Source: Sphingobacterium sp. UGAL515B_05 | GTDB lineage: Bacteria; Bacteroidota; Bacteroidia; Sphingobacteriales; Sphingobacteriaceae | DNA: 64,000 bases | Assembly (NCBI RefSeq): GCF_033097525.1 | Contig: NZ_CP109907.1 | Location: forward strand, 5,332,001-5,396,000 | Direction of reading: 5' to 3' | Part shown: positions 41,640 through 50,490 of the stretch, in pieces | How positions within the stretch are numbered: the stretch's first letter is position 1 | Layout: each line of letters opens with the position of its first letter | Program-made: the position numbers and the translations under genes | Notes under the pieces: generated by a model | What the model saw: the letters and a program-made list of their open reading frames with translations, nothing else | Databases searched by the model: none | Told to the model about the DNA's origin: nothing

Positions 41640-41789
41640 GGACAAATAGTTTAAACTTGAAAACACTTTACGTATAACAACAATTTAAAGATCCTTCTTG
41701 TTTGTGTAAAATAAAGGAGTTTTAACTCATTTAGCTGATATCGAAATCAAAAACATGTTATTTATAGTGATTAATAGTTAAAAAAAATG

Positions 41790-42091
41790 ATGAAAAAGTT
41801 GCTTTTTGCAGGAGCGACAGGCCGGGTCGGTTGGTTGGCGGCCTTTCACGCACCTATGAGGGAGAAAATCTCGCTGAGATTCTAAATATAAAAACGTATC
41901 GAATTCCTCCATTTGATACAATAGAAAATGCAAATGAGGATATTGATTTTGATATTTTAATTGACTTTACCAGTCCATTTATTGCCAAGAAGAACATCCT
42001 GAATGCAATAGATAAAGGCGAGCATACGCTAGCTAAAATGGGGAGCTCTAAAGAGGTAAAACGTGGTTTGGATACCATAATGGATTTGTAA
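41790..42091 (+). pseudogene. Truncated, frameshifted dapB-like (dihydrodipicolinate reductase) remnant
   Basis: ATG 41790 begins MKKLLFAGATGRVG, an NAD(P)-binding start, but the continuation (LVGGLSRTYEGENLAEIL, later DIDFDILIDFTSPFIAKKNILNAIDKGEHT) is one base out of frame. One missing base after GTCGG (about 41825-41831) explains it. The reading stops after about 100 residues, where DapB proteins run to ~240, so the C-terminal catalytic domain is gone. It overlaps nothing and is followed 16 bp later by the phytochrome gene end. A functional dapB must be elsewhere. Confidence 0.65.
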
Positions 42092-42107
42092 ATTGGATCA
42101 TTATCTA

Positions 42108-44282
42108 TCAACCTCTAAATTTAACACAGAACGTTGTACCCACGCCGAGATCGCTTTCTACTGTAACCTCGGCATCAAGACGATCCGCTATCCGTTTGAC
42201 GATGGAAAGGCCAATCCCCGATCCTTCAAAGCCCTGCGAATTTGACAGCCGTTTAAAAATGTCAAATATATTACTGTCATCCTGAATATCCATCCCAATG
42301 CCATTGTCTTTAATATAATAGTAAACTGAATGGCCGTGTTTTTCACTATAAACTTCCACCCTTGGTTGATCTTTTTTACTGCTGTATTTTATCGCGTTGC
42401 CGATCAGATTTAAAAACAGCTGATATAACAGTGTTCTTTCCCCGAGAATGGGCAAGGTCTCCCCTAAGACAAATTCCAACCTTGTACTGTCAAACTGCTG
42501 CTTGCAGCTTTCGAGAATATTAAGAATTTTGTTTCGCGGATCGATCAGTTCTGTTTTGAATGCTACATAATTAGATTGTGTGAGTTGATAAACCTTATCC
42601 ATCATTTCTATTATCAGTCCAGTCGCATCGATGATATTCGTTGCCATTTTTCGCAACATCTCTTTCGGAAGATCGTCTTTCATCAACATCATCTGCGCAG
42701 CAAGCTTTATGGAAGAAAGAGGGTTTTTAAGATCGTGAGTCAATGTATAGCCAAACGTATCTAAGGCATTGTTTGATCTTACGAGCTCCTTATTGAGCTG
42801 AGCAATCTCCCCACCCCGTTGCGCAATAGCCTGTTGGGTTATTTGTGCAACTTTTTCAATGAAGGAAAGCTCCGTTTTTTTCCATTTAATAGACTTGCCT
42901 TTCATCGTTTCACGCCAGGCTTCAAATGATGTCCTGGGTGACGGAAACTCTATTTCCCTTTCGGAATCGTAATGATATATTTTTTCGGGTTTCCCTGCCC
43001 ACACATCTTCATATACGTGCTCCTTGCGGAATAAATAGATGTACCATTTATTGCTGGGAAGAATATTTATCCGTAAAATACCAGGAAATATGAGCGATTG
43101 TACTGGGTCGGTCCTGTCAGGAACAAAATTTGATGTAAAAAATAAATCACTCTCGCCCTGTTTTTCTATATACAGATCAATCTGTCGTTGCTCTGATTCT
43201 GTCGGTACTACACCCCAAGTTTTGGAACCACGGTCATGTTTGATCACCAATCCGTCTGCCTCCACTATTTCCAAGATTTGCGGAGCGAAGCGTTCAAGCA
43301 CGATTCCGATATCACTGTTTACTAATAATTCAGACTTCAGGTCACGTTCCATAACGCCCATAATAGTCTGCGCGACAAGATTTTCCCTTTGATATTCTGA
43401 AAGGTAATAATTTATAGCATACTGCGTTAAGAAGGCGCATAAGTGGCGTTGGGCAAGGTCCACAGTCAAAGCTAGACTATTCTGGCAGGCCACCAGCCCC
43501 CAGAGTCTTCCCTCGATAACGATGGAAAAACTGGCACTGGCACGTGCACCTGCATTCTTAAGATACTGTAAATGTACGGGAGACAATGCTCTGAGGCTAC
43601 AACGAGTCAGGTCTACTTCACTTGCCTCCAGGCCCTGTATAGCAATAGTTGGTGCCTCAATATCTGCTACATGGCGTGCAGGGAATTTAACATATAGCGC
43701 GCGTGCTTGTGCCGGAATATCAAATTCTGGATAACGGTAGCCCATCAATGAGGCCATCCCATCTGCGATGGACTCTGCAATTACCTGTCCGCTATTGTCC
43801 TCTTCGAAACGGTATACCATGACACGATCAAAACCAATAATCTGGCGAATCAACACAGTCAATGATTGCCAAGCATTTCCGTGTTGCTCTTCCAGGTATT
43901 TTGCATAATAAAATAAACGGGTTGCTTTTAGATGATTCTCACTACAGATCTCAACTTCAAGATATGTTTTCTCATCATACCGGTAAATGCTCAGATAATA
44001 ATCTACATTTTTGATACGAATGCGTTCTACAAAACGGGTAAATATCTCCCCTGTGATCTGTTTTTCTATTTCTTTGAGATTCAACTCCGGTTCGGACGAT
44101 ATCAAAGGCAATAGCTGCTCGATCGATCTCCCCAAGATTTCTTTCATAGAAATATCGAGCAATGCAGATAGGTTTTCACTTGCGGCAACACACCCACTCT
44201 CATTAAAAATACAAAGGAAACCGAAATATTGGATTTTACCGCATAGGTGGATTTCTTCTTCGTGGCACTCCAGTTGACGCAT
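42108..44282 (-). CDS. bphP: Bacteriophytochrome histidine kinase
   Basis: This 724-residue red/far-red photoreceptor has the order PAS-GAF-PHY-HisKA-HATPase. Cys6 in ECHEEEIH is the expected biliverdin attachment site. In the GAF domain, FDIP (Asp188) and SPVHL (His237) are conserved, but the position of the second D-ring His is Gln267 (ACQN). The PHY tongue has PRTSF (449-453). The kinase has HDLKNPLSS (His516), NAIKYSS, DNGIGM and GSGIGLS. There is no attached receiver and no response regulator or heme oxygenase next to it, so its partners lie elsewhere. Confidence 0.9.
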   Translation of the reverse strand: MRQLECHEEEIHLCGKIQYFGFLCIFNESGCVAASENLSALLDISMKEILGRSIEQLLPLISSEPELNLKEIEKQITGEIFTRFVERIRIKNVDYYLSIYRYDEKTYLEVEICSENHLKATRLFYYAKYLEEQHGNAWQSLTVLIRQIIGFDRVMVYRFEEDNSGQVIAESIADGMASLMGYRYPEFDIPAQARALYVKFPARHVADIEAPTIAIQGLEASEVDLTRCSLRALSPVHLQYLKNAGARASASFSIVIEGRLWGLVACQNSLALTVDLAQRHLCAFLTQYAINYYLSEYQRENLVAQTIMGVMERDLKSELLVNSDIGIVLERFAPQILEIVEADGLVIKHDRGSKTWGVVPTESEQRQIDLYIEKQGESDLFFTSNFVPDRTDPVQSLIFPGILRINILPSNKWYIYLFRKEHVYEDVWAGKPEKIYHYDSEREIEFPSPRTSFEAWRETMKGKSIKWKKTELSFIEKVAQITQQAIAQRGGEIAQLNKELVRSNNALDTFGYTLTHDLKNPLSSIKLAAQMMLMKDDLPKEMLRKMATNIIDATGLIIEMMDKVYQLTQSNYVAFKTELIDPRNKILNILESCKQQFDSTRLEFVLGETLPILGERTLLYQLFLNLIGNAIKYSSKKDQPRVEVYSEKHGHSVYYYIKDNGIGMDIQDDSNIFDIFKRLSNSQGFEGSGIGLSIVKRIADRLDAEVTVESDLGVGTTFCVKFRG

Positions 44283-44902
44283 ATTTTGCTAGTTTTTAAT
44301 CTTTTAACTTACTAATAATAGGAAATTCTCGAAAGAGATAATTTGCCACGCATAATGAAATCTAGCACCCCTCTTCAAACATGTCATATCTAAGGCTAAT
44401 ATAGAAAAAAATAACTACGAAAAGTGGATCAAACGATTGTCCAATAATTATTCAGAATCTGAGTAATCCGGATGGCTGGTATTAAAGCCTATTAATTGGC
44501 TATTTCGGTGAAAAATAAAAAAGCTAGGTTGGAAAGGTGCCTAGCTTTAAAACTTTCTTCATGACCGGACAAGCAGTCTGTATTTAATCAACAATAATTT
44601 TTACGACTTTGTTTGGATTATCTTGGATATTACTCAATTAAAGTATAAATAACGTCATAGAAAGAATTCGAAAGAATATAAGCTATCGGCGAAATTTTAT
44701 ACGGTTTTATATTACTGGCTAATAGATTGAGAAGTCCTGAAGCAAAACGCCACAAAACTCATAATGAACCGATTACAACAAAACAAGTATAAACCACATT
44801 TTCCGTAATATTTACGCAAAGATAGGATGTTAGTCTTTAGTTAGTAAAACTATTCATCAGTAAATCTTGTCATTTAAACATTGTCACTAAATAAATAATA
44901 TT
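44283..44902. other. Intergenic region with orphan terminator
   Basis: This is a 620-bp AT-rich region between the divergent phytochrome and small lipoprotein genes. It contains a terminator-like hairpin at 44517-44548 whose T run is on the minus strand, although no minus-strand gene lies upstream of it. No coding gene is seen. Confidence 0.55.
44517..44548 (-). terminator. Orphan terminator-like hairpin
   Basis: AAAGCTAGG pairs with CCTAGCTTT around an 11-nt loop, with an A-rich run on the plus-strand left side that reads as T run on the minus strand. Confidence 0.55.
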
Positions 44903-45373
44903 ATGATTTCAAACAAAACATTACTCGCTTCATTAGCGACTGCAGCAATTCTAGTTTCATGTAACAATCAAACACCACAAGAAAAAGCAACCGAGCACAT
45001 GGAAAATGCGGAGGAAAAAGCAGCTGACGCCAATGAAGAGGCCATGAAAACCTCTGAAGATGCTGCAACAAAAGATGCGGAAGCAGTCGTTTATTCAGAT
45101 AAAGCTGCGGCCAATGCAGCAATTGCTTCAGTGACTGCCCCAGTACTCTCCAATGATAAGGCTAAAGAGCTTTATACAAAGCTAGGCAAAACCTGGGTAG
45201 ACCGTATTAATGCAGAATCAGCAGAAAAAGCATTGGACAAAGAAAAATCGATATTGGATATTAAAAATGAGATTGAAAAAAATCTTGTTGAAGGAAAAAT
45301 CTCCGCTTCGGAAAAAGATAATATCATGAAATATCAGTCCGATTGCCTAGCCGCTATAAAAGCAGCACTGTAG
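44903..45373 (+). CDS. Alanine/glutamate-rich lipoprotein
   Basis: This 156-residue protein has a lipoprotein signal ending at ILVSC (Cys20). The mature part starts with a coiled-coil-like Ala/Glu/Lys-rich stretch (TEHMENAEEKAADANEEAMK to about residue 75) and ends in a helical domain (KAKELYTKLGKTWVDRINAESAEKALDKE). It resembles small Bacteroidota stress lipoproteins of unknown function. A perfect terminator follows 32 bp downstream. Confidence 0.65.
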   Translation: MISNKTLLASLATAAILVSCNNQTPQEKATEHMENAEEKAADANEEAMKTSEDAATKDAEAVVYSDKAAANAAIASVTAPVLSNDKAKELYTKLGKTWVDRINAESAEKALDKEKSILDIKNEIEKNLVEGKISASEKDNIMKYQSDCLAAIKAAL

Positions 45374-45405
45374 GAGAACAGCAACAATAATCAGTAATTC
45401 ATAAG

Positions 45406-45450
45406 ATATCTTGCGATCCGCTATCAGATCGCAAGATATTCTATTATTTT
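45406..45450 (+). terminator. Rho-independent terminator
   Basis: ATATCTTGCGATC pairs perfectly with GATCGCAAGATAT around an 8-nt loop, followed by a T-rich run ending about 45451. Confidence 0.9.
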
Positions 45451-45495
45451 TGTTTCTATCATTACATGCTTTTTGATTAAAGAAAAATAAAAATT

Positions 45496-45906
45496 ATGAA
45501 AACCCATTCGACAAATTACTTCAATACTTTAATTGAAGCTGCTACAGATACCAAAGTAGTTAAGGGTACTATTCCACCATCAAAACGCCATAAAACCATA
45601 GCTGAAAGACAATATGAATTAATCGCTGCAGCGCCTTATCAGTATACATCTGACGACATTATTTTCCAAGTCTATGCGGAAAGAAGGGACCTAACGCCAG
45701 ATGAGTATCCCGAAGCTAGAACAGTTTTTTTCTCTAGAGGACAAGCTTGCCTGCGCGCCTCCCCTCTTACAAAGACATATGGGTATGGGATTCATAGCAA
45801 TAGTGAAGGCAAGGTCGCCTTATACGGAATGGAAACAGTTATATACCAACAATTGGTATCGGATGATAACACAACAAAAGTTAAAGCAATGAAATCCGCT
45901 AGGTAG
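45496..45906 (+). CDS. DUF6157 family protein
   Basis: This 136-residue protein matches DUF6157: STNYFNTLIEAATDTKVVKGTIPP at the start, PYQYTSDDIIFQVYAERRDL in the middle and RGQACLRASPLTKTYGYGIHSNSEGKVALYGME near the end. These are small cytoplasmic proteins of unknown function. It is a single gene. Confidence 0.8.
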   Translation: MKTHSTNYFNTLIEAATDTKVVKGTIPPSKRHKTIAERQYELIAAAPYQYTSDDIIFQVYAERRDLTPDEYPEARTVFFSRGQACLRASPLTKTYGYGIHSNSEGKVALYGMETVIYQQLVSDDNTTKVKAMKSAR

Positions 45907-45940
45907 TGCTTGCACAATAAACTTATGTTGAAATAAACGA

Positions 45941-46408
45941 TCATTTTCCATGTGCAATAACTTGCTCCAGAAAAGAAATCTGTCGTTCGTTTATTTTCTT
46001 CCTGGCTTCCGTAAATGTAAACCAATCGCCACGATCTATTTCAGGGTACGTTTGCATTTTCCCCGATTTCGGCGGCCATTCCATGTCAAAGGTATTGCTT
46101 ACAAGTCTAGCAGGATCTATGTCTCCTTCAATTGCCCAGCACTTAACTATTTTGCCTCCTTTTTGTTGAATAGCATTTAGCGCAATAAAATTTCCACGCG
46201 GAAGATAGCCTGTCTCTTCAATAAACTCTCTTTTGGCCGCATCAAGTTCATCTTCATTCAAATCGATTTCCCCTTTAGGGATTGTCCACGAGCCTTCATC
46301 TTTTTTAGTAAAATAGGGTCCTCCAGGATGTACTAAGAAAAAATAAATTTCAAACGCCTGAAATTTATACAATAACAATCCCGCACTGGTATTTATCTTC
46401 TTAGCCAT
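45941..46408 (-). CDS. Nudix hydrolase
   Basis: This 155-residue protein has a complete Nudix box, GEIDLNEDELDAAKREFIEETGY (G-x5-E-x7-REUxEExGU), in the middle and KINTSAGLLLYKF at the start. It hydrolyses nucleoside diphosphates linked to another moiety; the substrate is unknown. I chose Met at 46408; a longer reading to 46498 would run over the exonuclease coding region. The start overlaps the exonuclease III stop by 8 bp, so the two are co-translated. Confidence 0.85.
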   Translation of the reverse strand: MAKKINTSAGLLLYKFQAFEIYFFLVHPGGPYFTKKDEGSWTIPKGEIDLNEDELDAAKREFIEETGYLPRGNFIALNAIQQKGGKIVKCWAIEGDIDPARLVSNTFDMEWPPKSGKMQTYPEIDRGDWFTFTEARKKINERQISFLEQVIAHGK

Positions 46409-47186
46409 TCTTGCTGATATTTCGTAATCGAATCCACGTAGGCGCATGATCGCTACTCTTCTCCCATCCGCGCACATCGCGATCAATTCCGCCTTCAATT
46501 AAACGATCTTGAATTGAAGGGCTCAATAAGATATGGTCAATTCGTAAACCAGCATTTCGATTGTAAGCCTGCCGAAAGTAATCCCAGAACGTATAAACCT
46601 GCTGATCCGGAAAAAGCTGACGAATAGAATCCTGCCAGCCCTCTTCAAGAAGTTGACTGAATGCCTCCTTCACCTCTTTCCTAAACAATGCATCATTGAC
46701 ATATTTTTCAGGTTTATACGTATCCATTTCTGTTGGAATAATGTTAAAATCCCCAATGAGTATCGCTGGAACATCCATACTAAGCAACGTTTTGGCCCGC
46801 TTTGCTAAGCGCTCGATCCACTTCAACTTATAGTCAAATTTGGGCCCCGGAAATGGGTTCCCATTGGGCAGATAAAGACAGCAAATCACGACTTGCTGGA
46901 TCACAACCTCCAAATAGCGGCTTTGTACATCTTCGGAATCCCCTGGAAGAGCTCTAGAGACTTCTTCGATGTCGTATTTGGAAAGTACCGCAACCCCATT
47001 CCAACTTTTCTGACCATGCCAAACCGCATGATATCCGATGTCAGTAATTTCTTTCAATGGAAAACGTTCCTGCGGAGATTTCAACTCCTGAAGACAAACG
47101 ACGTCAGGTGATTCTTCCGCTAACCAACGTAACAGCACGGGAAGACGTGCATTGATACCATTAATATTATAGGTGGCTATTTTCAT
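46401..47186 (-). CDS. xth: Exodeoxyribonuclease III
   Basis: This 261-residue protein is an exonuclease III/AP endonuclease. It has KIATYNINGINARLPVLLRWL, the metal ligand Glu in CLQELKS, AVLSKYDIEEV, ILIGDFNIIP, and SSDHAPTW with the catalytic Asp-His. It removes nucleotides from 3' ends and cleaves abasic sites in base-excision repair. It forms an operon with the Nudix gene (8-bp overlap), a reasonable pairing of DNA repair and nucleotide clean-up. Confidence 0.9.
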   Translation of the reverse strand: MKIATYNINGINARLPVLLRWLAEESPDVVCLQELKSPQERFPLKEITDIGYHAVWHGQKSWNGVAVLSKYDIEEVSRALPGDSEDVQSRYLEVVIQQVVICCLYLPNGNPFPGPKFDYKLKWIERLAKRAKTLLSMDVPAILIGDFNIIPTEMDTYKPEKYVNDALFRKEVKEAFSQLLEEGWQDSIRQLFPDQQVYTFWDYFRQAYNRNAGLRIDHILLSPSIQDRLIEGGIDRDVRGWEKSSDHAPTWIRLRNISKNG

Positions 47187-47301
47187 GAAATTGTCTTTCT
47201 AACTTACATAAACAACCAAAGGAGTATTGCAATTGTTTGAGAAGTGTTCAGATAAATTTATTTATTAGATTTTAACATGGTAATAAGTTAAAAAATGTCT
47301 C

Positions 47302-47784
47302 CTATGTTAAGTCTTTCACCATCCAGACATCACAACCGGGATGTCCCGATTCGCCCATTGGAGCGGGGAGTGTCTCAAATCCTTGTTTTTTATACATATT
47401 AATTGCATCGCTAAAAGCCGGTAAGCTCTCTAGATATATGCTGGAATAACCGAGTTCCTTGGCTGAATTTATTGATCTATCCATTAATTCCCGGCCGATA
47501 CCTTTGCCCCTTGCTTTAGCTGACAAATAGAATTTTACGAGTTCAATACAACCGTTAGGAAGTCCAACAGTCGGAAAAATACCGCAACAACCTACGATTT
47601 CCCCATCAACCTCAGCGACCCACAAACAAGATTTCACCTCTTGGAATAGCTCAAAAAGCTTATCGGTAGTAGGGTCGGAATAAACTGTTCCCAAGCGCGG
47701 AGCCTTCAACTCTTCAAAAACACCCCGTATAATCGTTGCTAATATCAGATTATCCTCTGGTTTAATCTTTCTGATTTTTATCAT
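47302..47784 (-). CDS. GNAT-family N-acetyltransferase
   Basis: This 160-residue protein has a single GNAT domain: KIRKIKPEDNLILATIIRGV, GCCGIFPTVGLPNGCIELVKFYLSAKARGKGIGRELMDRSI and the acetyl-CoA loop ARGKGIG, ending in NMYKKQGFE. The substrate is unknown. It is a single gene. Confidence 0.85.
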   Translation of the reverse strand: MIKIRKIKPEDNLILATIIRGVFEELKAPRLGTVYSDPTTDKLFELFQEVKSCLWVAEVDGEIVGCCGIFPTVGLPNGCIELVKFYLSAKARGKGIGRELMDRSINSAKELGYSSIYLESLPAFSDAINMYKKQGFETLPAPMGESGHPGCDVWMVKDLT

Positions 47785-48162
47785 AATACTAATATATCTT
47801 AAAATTTAATGTATACCATGGTCCAGCGCTGTACACGATACGTATCGTTTCCACGAACAGCAGTTTAAGTTAACATTATAGCTGATCAAATGTATAAAAA
47901 GTTGAATTCGTAAAGAAACTTGTATCCACAAAACAGTATTCCGAAAATTCGCATCTGATTAGTAGGATTATTTAAATGATAAGAGCATAATTCTAACTCT
48001 CCTACGCTATAAATACGTAACTGATCTGTATTTTTTGGAAATTCCATAAAATCTTACGCTATTTCTATTCAAAAACTACGGTTAAAGCATGCTACACAAT
48101 CTTTAGGTATAAATTTTGATTCACTTAGATCAAAAGAATTTACACTCAAATAGCATACGGAT
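47785..48162. other. Intergenic region, nothing evident
   Basis: A 378-bp AT-rich stretch holds no gene, terminator or repeat that I can support. It must contain the divergent promoters of the GNAT gene and of the small ORF/glycosyltransferase unit. Confidence 0.5.
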
Positions 48163-48282
48163 ATGGAAAATATTAATGAAAAAGCGAAAAAATTAAACCT
48201 AGAGAAAGGCTATTATTTATTGCTCATGGCTATTTTGGACCTTCCAGTTAAAGAAGCACAAAATACAATAAAGGAGGGTTAA
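48163..48282 (+). CDS. Small 39-residue protein coupled to glycosyltransferase
   Basis: ATG 48163 to TAA 48282 encodes a 39-residue amphipathic helical peptide (NEKAKKLNLEKGYYLLLMAI, then DLPVKEAQNTIKEG). Its last codons contain an AAGGAGG Shine-Dalgarno-like sequence, 10 bp before the ATG of the glycosyltransferase gene. This could be a coupled small protein or simply the leader of that gene. No homologue is recognised. Confidence 0.45.
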   Translation: MENINEKAKKLNLEKGYYLLLMAILDLPVKEAQNTIKEG

Positions 48283-48287
48283 GTTAT

Positions 48288-49469
48288 ATGAAAAAAATAG
48301 CAATCATTAGCACTTGTCCGCCTCAAGAATGTGGGTTGGCAACTTTTACCAAAGATCTCAAACAAGGCATGGAGCTTGATCCTCATGTCCAAATAGACAT
48401 AATCGCTTTATCTAAACTGGGTTTAGAGGATTTTGACGAATCTGTGCGTTTTATCATCTTTAAGGACCAACTTGACAGCTATCATCAAGCCGCCCGTATC
48501 ATTAATGAGGAATACGACTATTGTATTATTCAACATGAATTTGGAATATTTGGTGGTGTGGACGGCATTTTCATCACGCAAATCGCCAACAACCTTAATG
48601 TACCATTGTTAACCGTATTTCATACTATTCTGCAAACCCCATCCCTACAGCAGCGAGAAATTATCGAGTTACTTTTAGAAAAGTCTCAGGTTGTTGTGAG
48701 TCTATCGCCAAAAGGAGTAGAATTGTTAAAGGAGCAATTCAATTCGGCGCATGCTGATAAGATTAAGGTTATACCACATGGCGTGCCACAATTTGACTAT
48801 AATCAGGGATTGGCCAAATACAGATTGAACCTGCAGGAGAACTTTGTGATGATGACCTTTGGTCTAATCGGAAGAAGCAAAGGTCTGGAATACGCCATCA
48901 AATCCTTGTCGGGTATTGATCTCCCAGGATTCAAATATTTGATCGTTGGAAAAACACATCCCAATGTGCTTGCTCATGAAGGCGAATCTTACCGTTACGA
49001 ATTGCAAAATTTGGTTAATCAACTCGGTTTAGACGATAAAGTGGTTTTTATTGATAAATTCTTAACGGATGATGAACTAAAGGAGTATTTGACCGCATGT
49101 GACATTTATCTATCTCCATACCCTCACGAACAGCAGATTAGTAGTGGCACCTTATCTTTTGCTGTTGGTGCCGGCGCTGCAGTTATCTCCACACCTTACT
49201 GGCATGCCAAAGATTTATTAAAAGATGAACGCGGCATCCTTACCCCTTTTAATGACATAGAAAGCATGCGTGACAATATCAATCTATTGTGTAGATCGCA
49301 TCGTTTACTCGCATGGCATCGTTTCAAAGCACGCAGCTATGGAGAACAAACGGTATGGAAGAACGTGGCAAAAATGTATATGGAGCATTTACAGCGTGTA
49401 ACAACTCCGGTGAGATCTTTAGTTGATTACGAAAAATATGTCTCTTTTGATTTGAAAAGAGAGGCATAA
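48288..49469 (+). CDS. GT4-type glycosyltransferase
   Basis: This 393-residue protein has the GT-B layout of family GT4: a glycine-poor N-terminal motif STCPPQECGLATFTKDL, HEFGIFGG at about 84-91, HTILQTP, then the C-terminal domain GLIGRSKGLEYAI and the nucleotide-sugar site YPHEQQISSGTLSFAVGAG. It transfers a hexose to an acceptor glycan, lipid or small molecule that cannot be named. A clear AAGGAGG precedes its ATG, unusual for this genome type, and a 39-residue ORF lies directly upstream. Confidence 0.85.
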   Translation: MKKIAIISTCPPQECGLATFTKDLKQGMELDPHVQIDIIALSKLGLEDFDESVRFIIFKDQLDSYHQAARIINEEYDYCIIQHEFGIFGGVDGIFITQIANNLNVPLLTVFHTILQTPSLQQREIIELLLEKSQVVVSLSPKGVELLKEQFNSAHADKIKVIPHGVPQFDYNQGLAKYRLNLQENFVMMTFGLIGRSKGLEYAIKSLSGIDLPGFKYLIVGKTHPNVLAHEGESYRYELQNLVNQLGLDDKVVFIDKFLTDDELKEYLTACDIYLSPYPHEQQISSGTLSFAVGAGAAVISTPYWHAKDLLKDERGILTPFNDIESMRDNINLLCRSHRLLAWHRFKARSYGEQTVWKNVAKMYMEHLQRVTTPVRSLVDYEKYVSFDLKREA

Positions 49470-49956
49470 AGTTAAGGGGTTGTCCAAAGCCTAAATTCTT
49501 GGACAGAGATTAACATGGACAACCCTTCCATTAACAAGTTTATTTATTTTGCCCTCCCTATACTATATCGAATATTCGATTCTAAAAAGGGCTGTCCTAA
49601 ATTTGTGGGACGATCTATCTAGCTTTAATAGCTCATTTAACGTTTCGAATGGCTATCATGCATAGGTAGCTTAGGCACCCTCCATTTTAATACCTGATCG
49701 AAGTTCGACTTTTTCGGTGGTTACACTCCTGTGCCGATGAGCAATTTACATATAAGCGAACAAAACTTAACCTGCTGCCTCCATGTGAAAAGGCTAATTG
49801 CAATAATCCTACAGGTACACTTTCACCAACAGCAATTCTGTTTTTATCAACTAATATGTTTCGCGACCTCGTATACTAATAATTTGGGAAACTCTATTTT
49901 CATCCAATATTAAAATATGGATTATGTGTGTCTATTCGATGAAAGTTAAATCTTCT
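49470..49956. other. Intergenic region with possible insertion-sequence end remnants
   Basis: Two related stretches, around 49475-49510 (GGTTGTCC, later TAAATT and GGACA) and 49588-49612 (GGCTGTCC, TAAATT, GGGAC), resemble each other. In addition AAGGG-TTGTCCA at 49474 is mirrored by TGGACAACCCTT near 49518. These may be degenerate transposon ends or a terminator. No transposase is left. Confidence 0.45.
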
Positions 49957-50268
49957 TTAAGCCACATTGTATATTTTGATCTCAGGATTATTGCTCATTA
50001 ATGGTTTTAATGCGGGGAGGATGATATTGTTATATAATTCTGTTGACAAAAAGGCCTCTGCATGTTCAAAGGTATCAAAGCCATATAGGAGCTGTATGTC
50101 CGCATCGCTGATGAGTAGCTCTTGTGTTTTAGCTCCCTTTATTTGTTCCGGAAATAAATCTTTGAATTTATTATAGGTACTTCCCAATTCTCCTCTATTA
50201 GAAGAATTCGCTTTTAACACAATTTGCAAATATGCTGTTGTCATTTGTTCCTTATTTTTATTGTCCAT
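49957..50268 (-). CDS. Small hypothetical protein, possibly alpha/beta-barrel monooxygenase-like
   Basis: This 103-residue protein (TTAYLQIVLKANSSNRGEL, then FDTFEHAEAFLSTELYNNIILPALKPL) has a beta-alpha pattern reminiscent of dimeric ABM-like small proteins, but I cannot assign it firmly. No signal peptide or membrane segment. It is a single gene. Confidence 0.55.
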   Translation of the reverse strand: MDNKNKEQMTTAYLQIVLKANSSNRGELGSTYNKFKDLFPEQIKGAKTQELLISDADIQLLYGFDTFEHAEAFLSTELYNNIILPALKPLMSNNPEIKIYNVA

Positions 50269-50490
50269 AATAGCATAACTTTTTTACTGACCTGATACGA
50301 ATGGGGCGAAATTCCGCAATCCAAATCGCTCTAGAAACCAAACAGCATACAACCTAAGATCGTTTTAAATAAATTAATTTACATTCATTATCATAGCGAA
50401 CTTTAAGTAATCATAAACATTTATACGATATGCATGTTAAATATAAAGGCGATATTTGTACGCTAACATTAAGATAAAATCTATCAACAC

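Noticed and set aside
49731..49913. 60-codon frame in the intergenic region after the GT4 gene
   Set aside because: Cys/His/Gln-rich random-looking sequence without a plausible start context.
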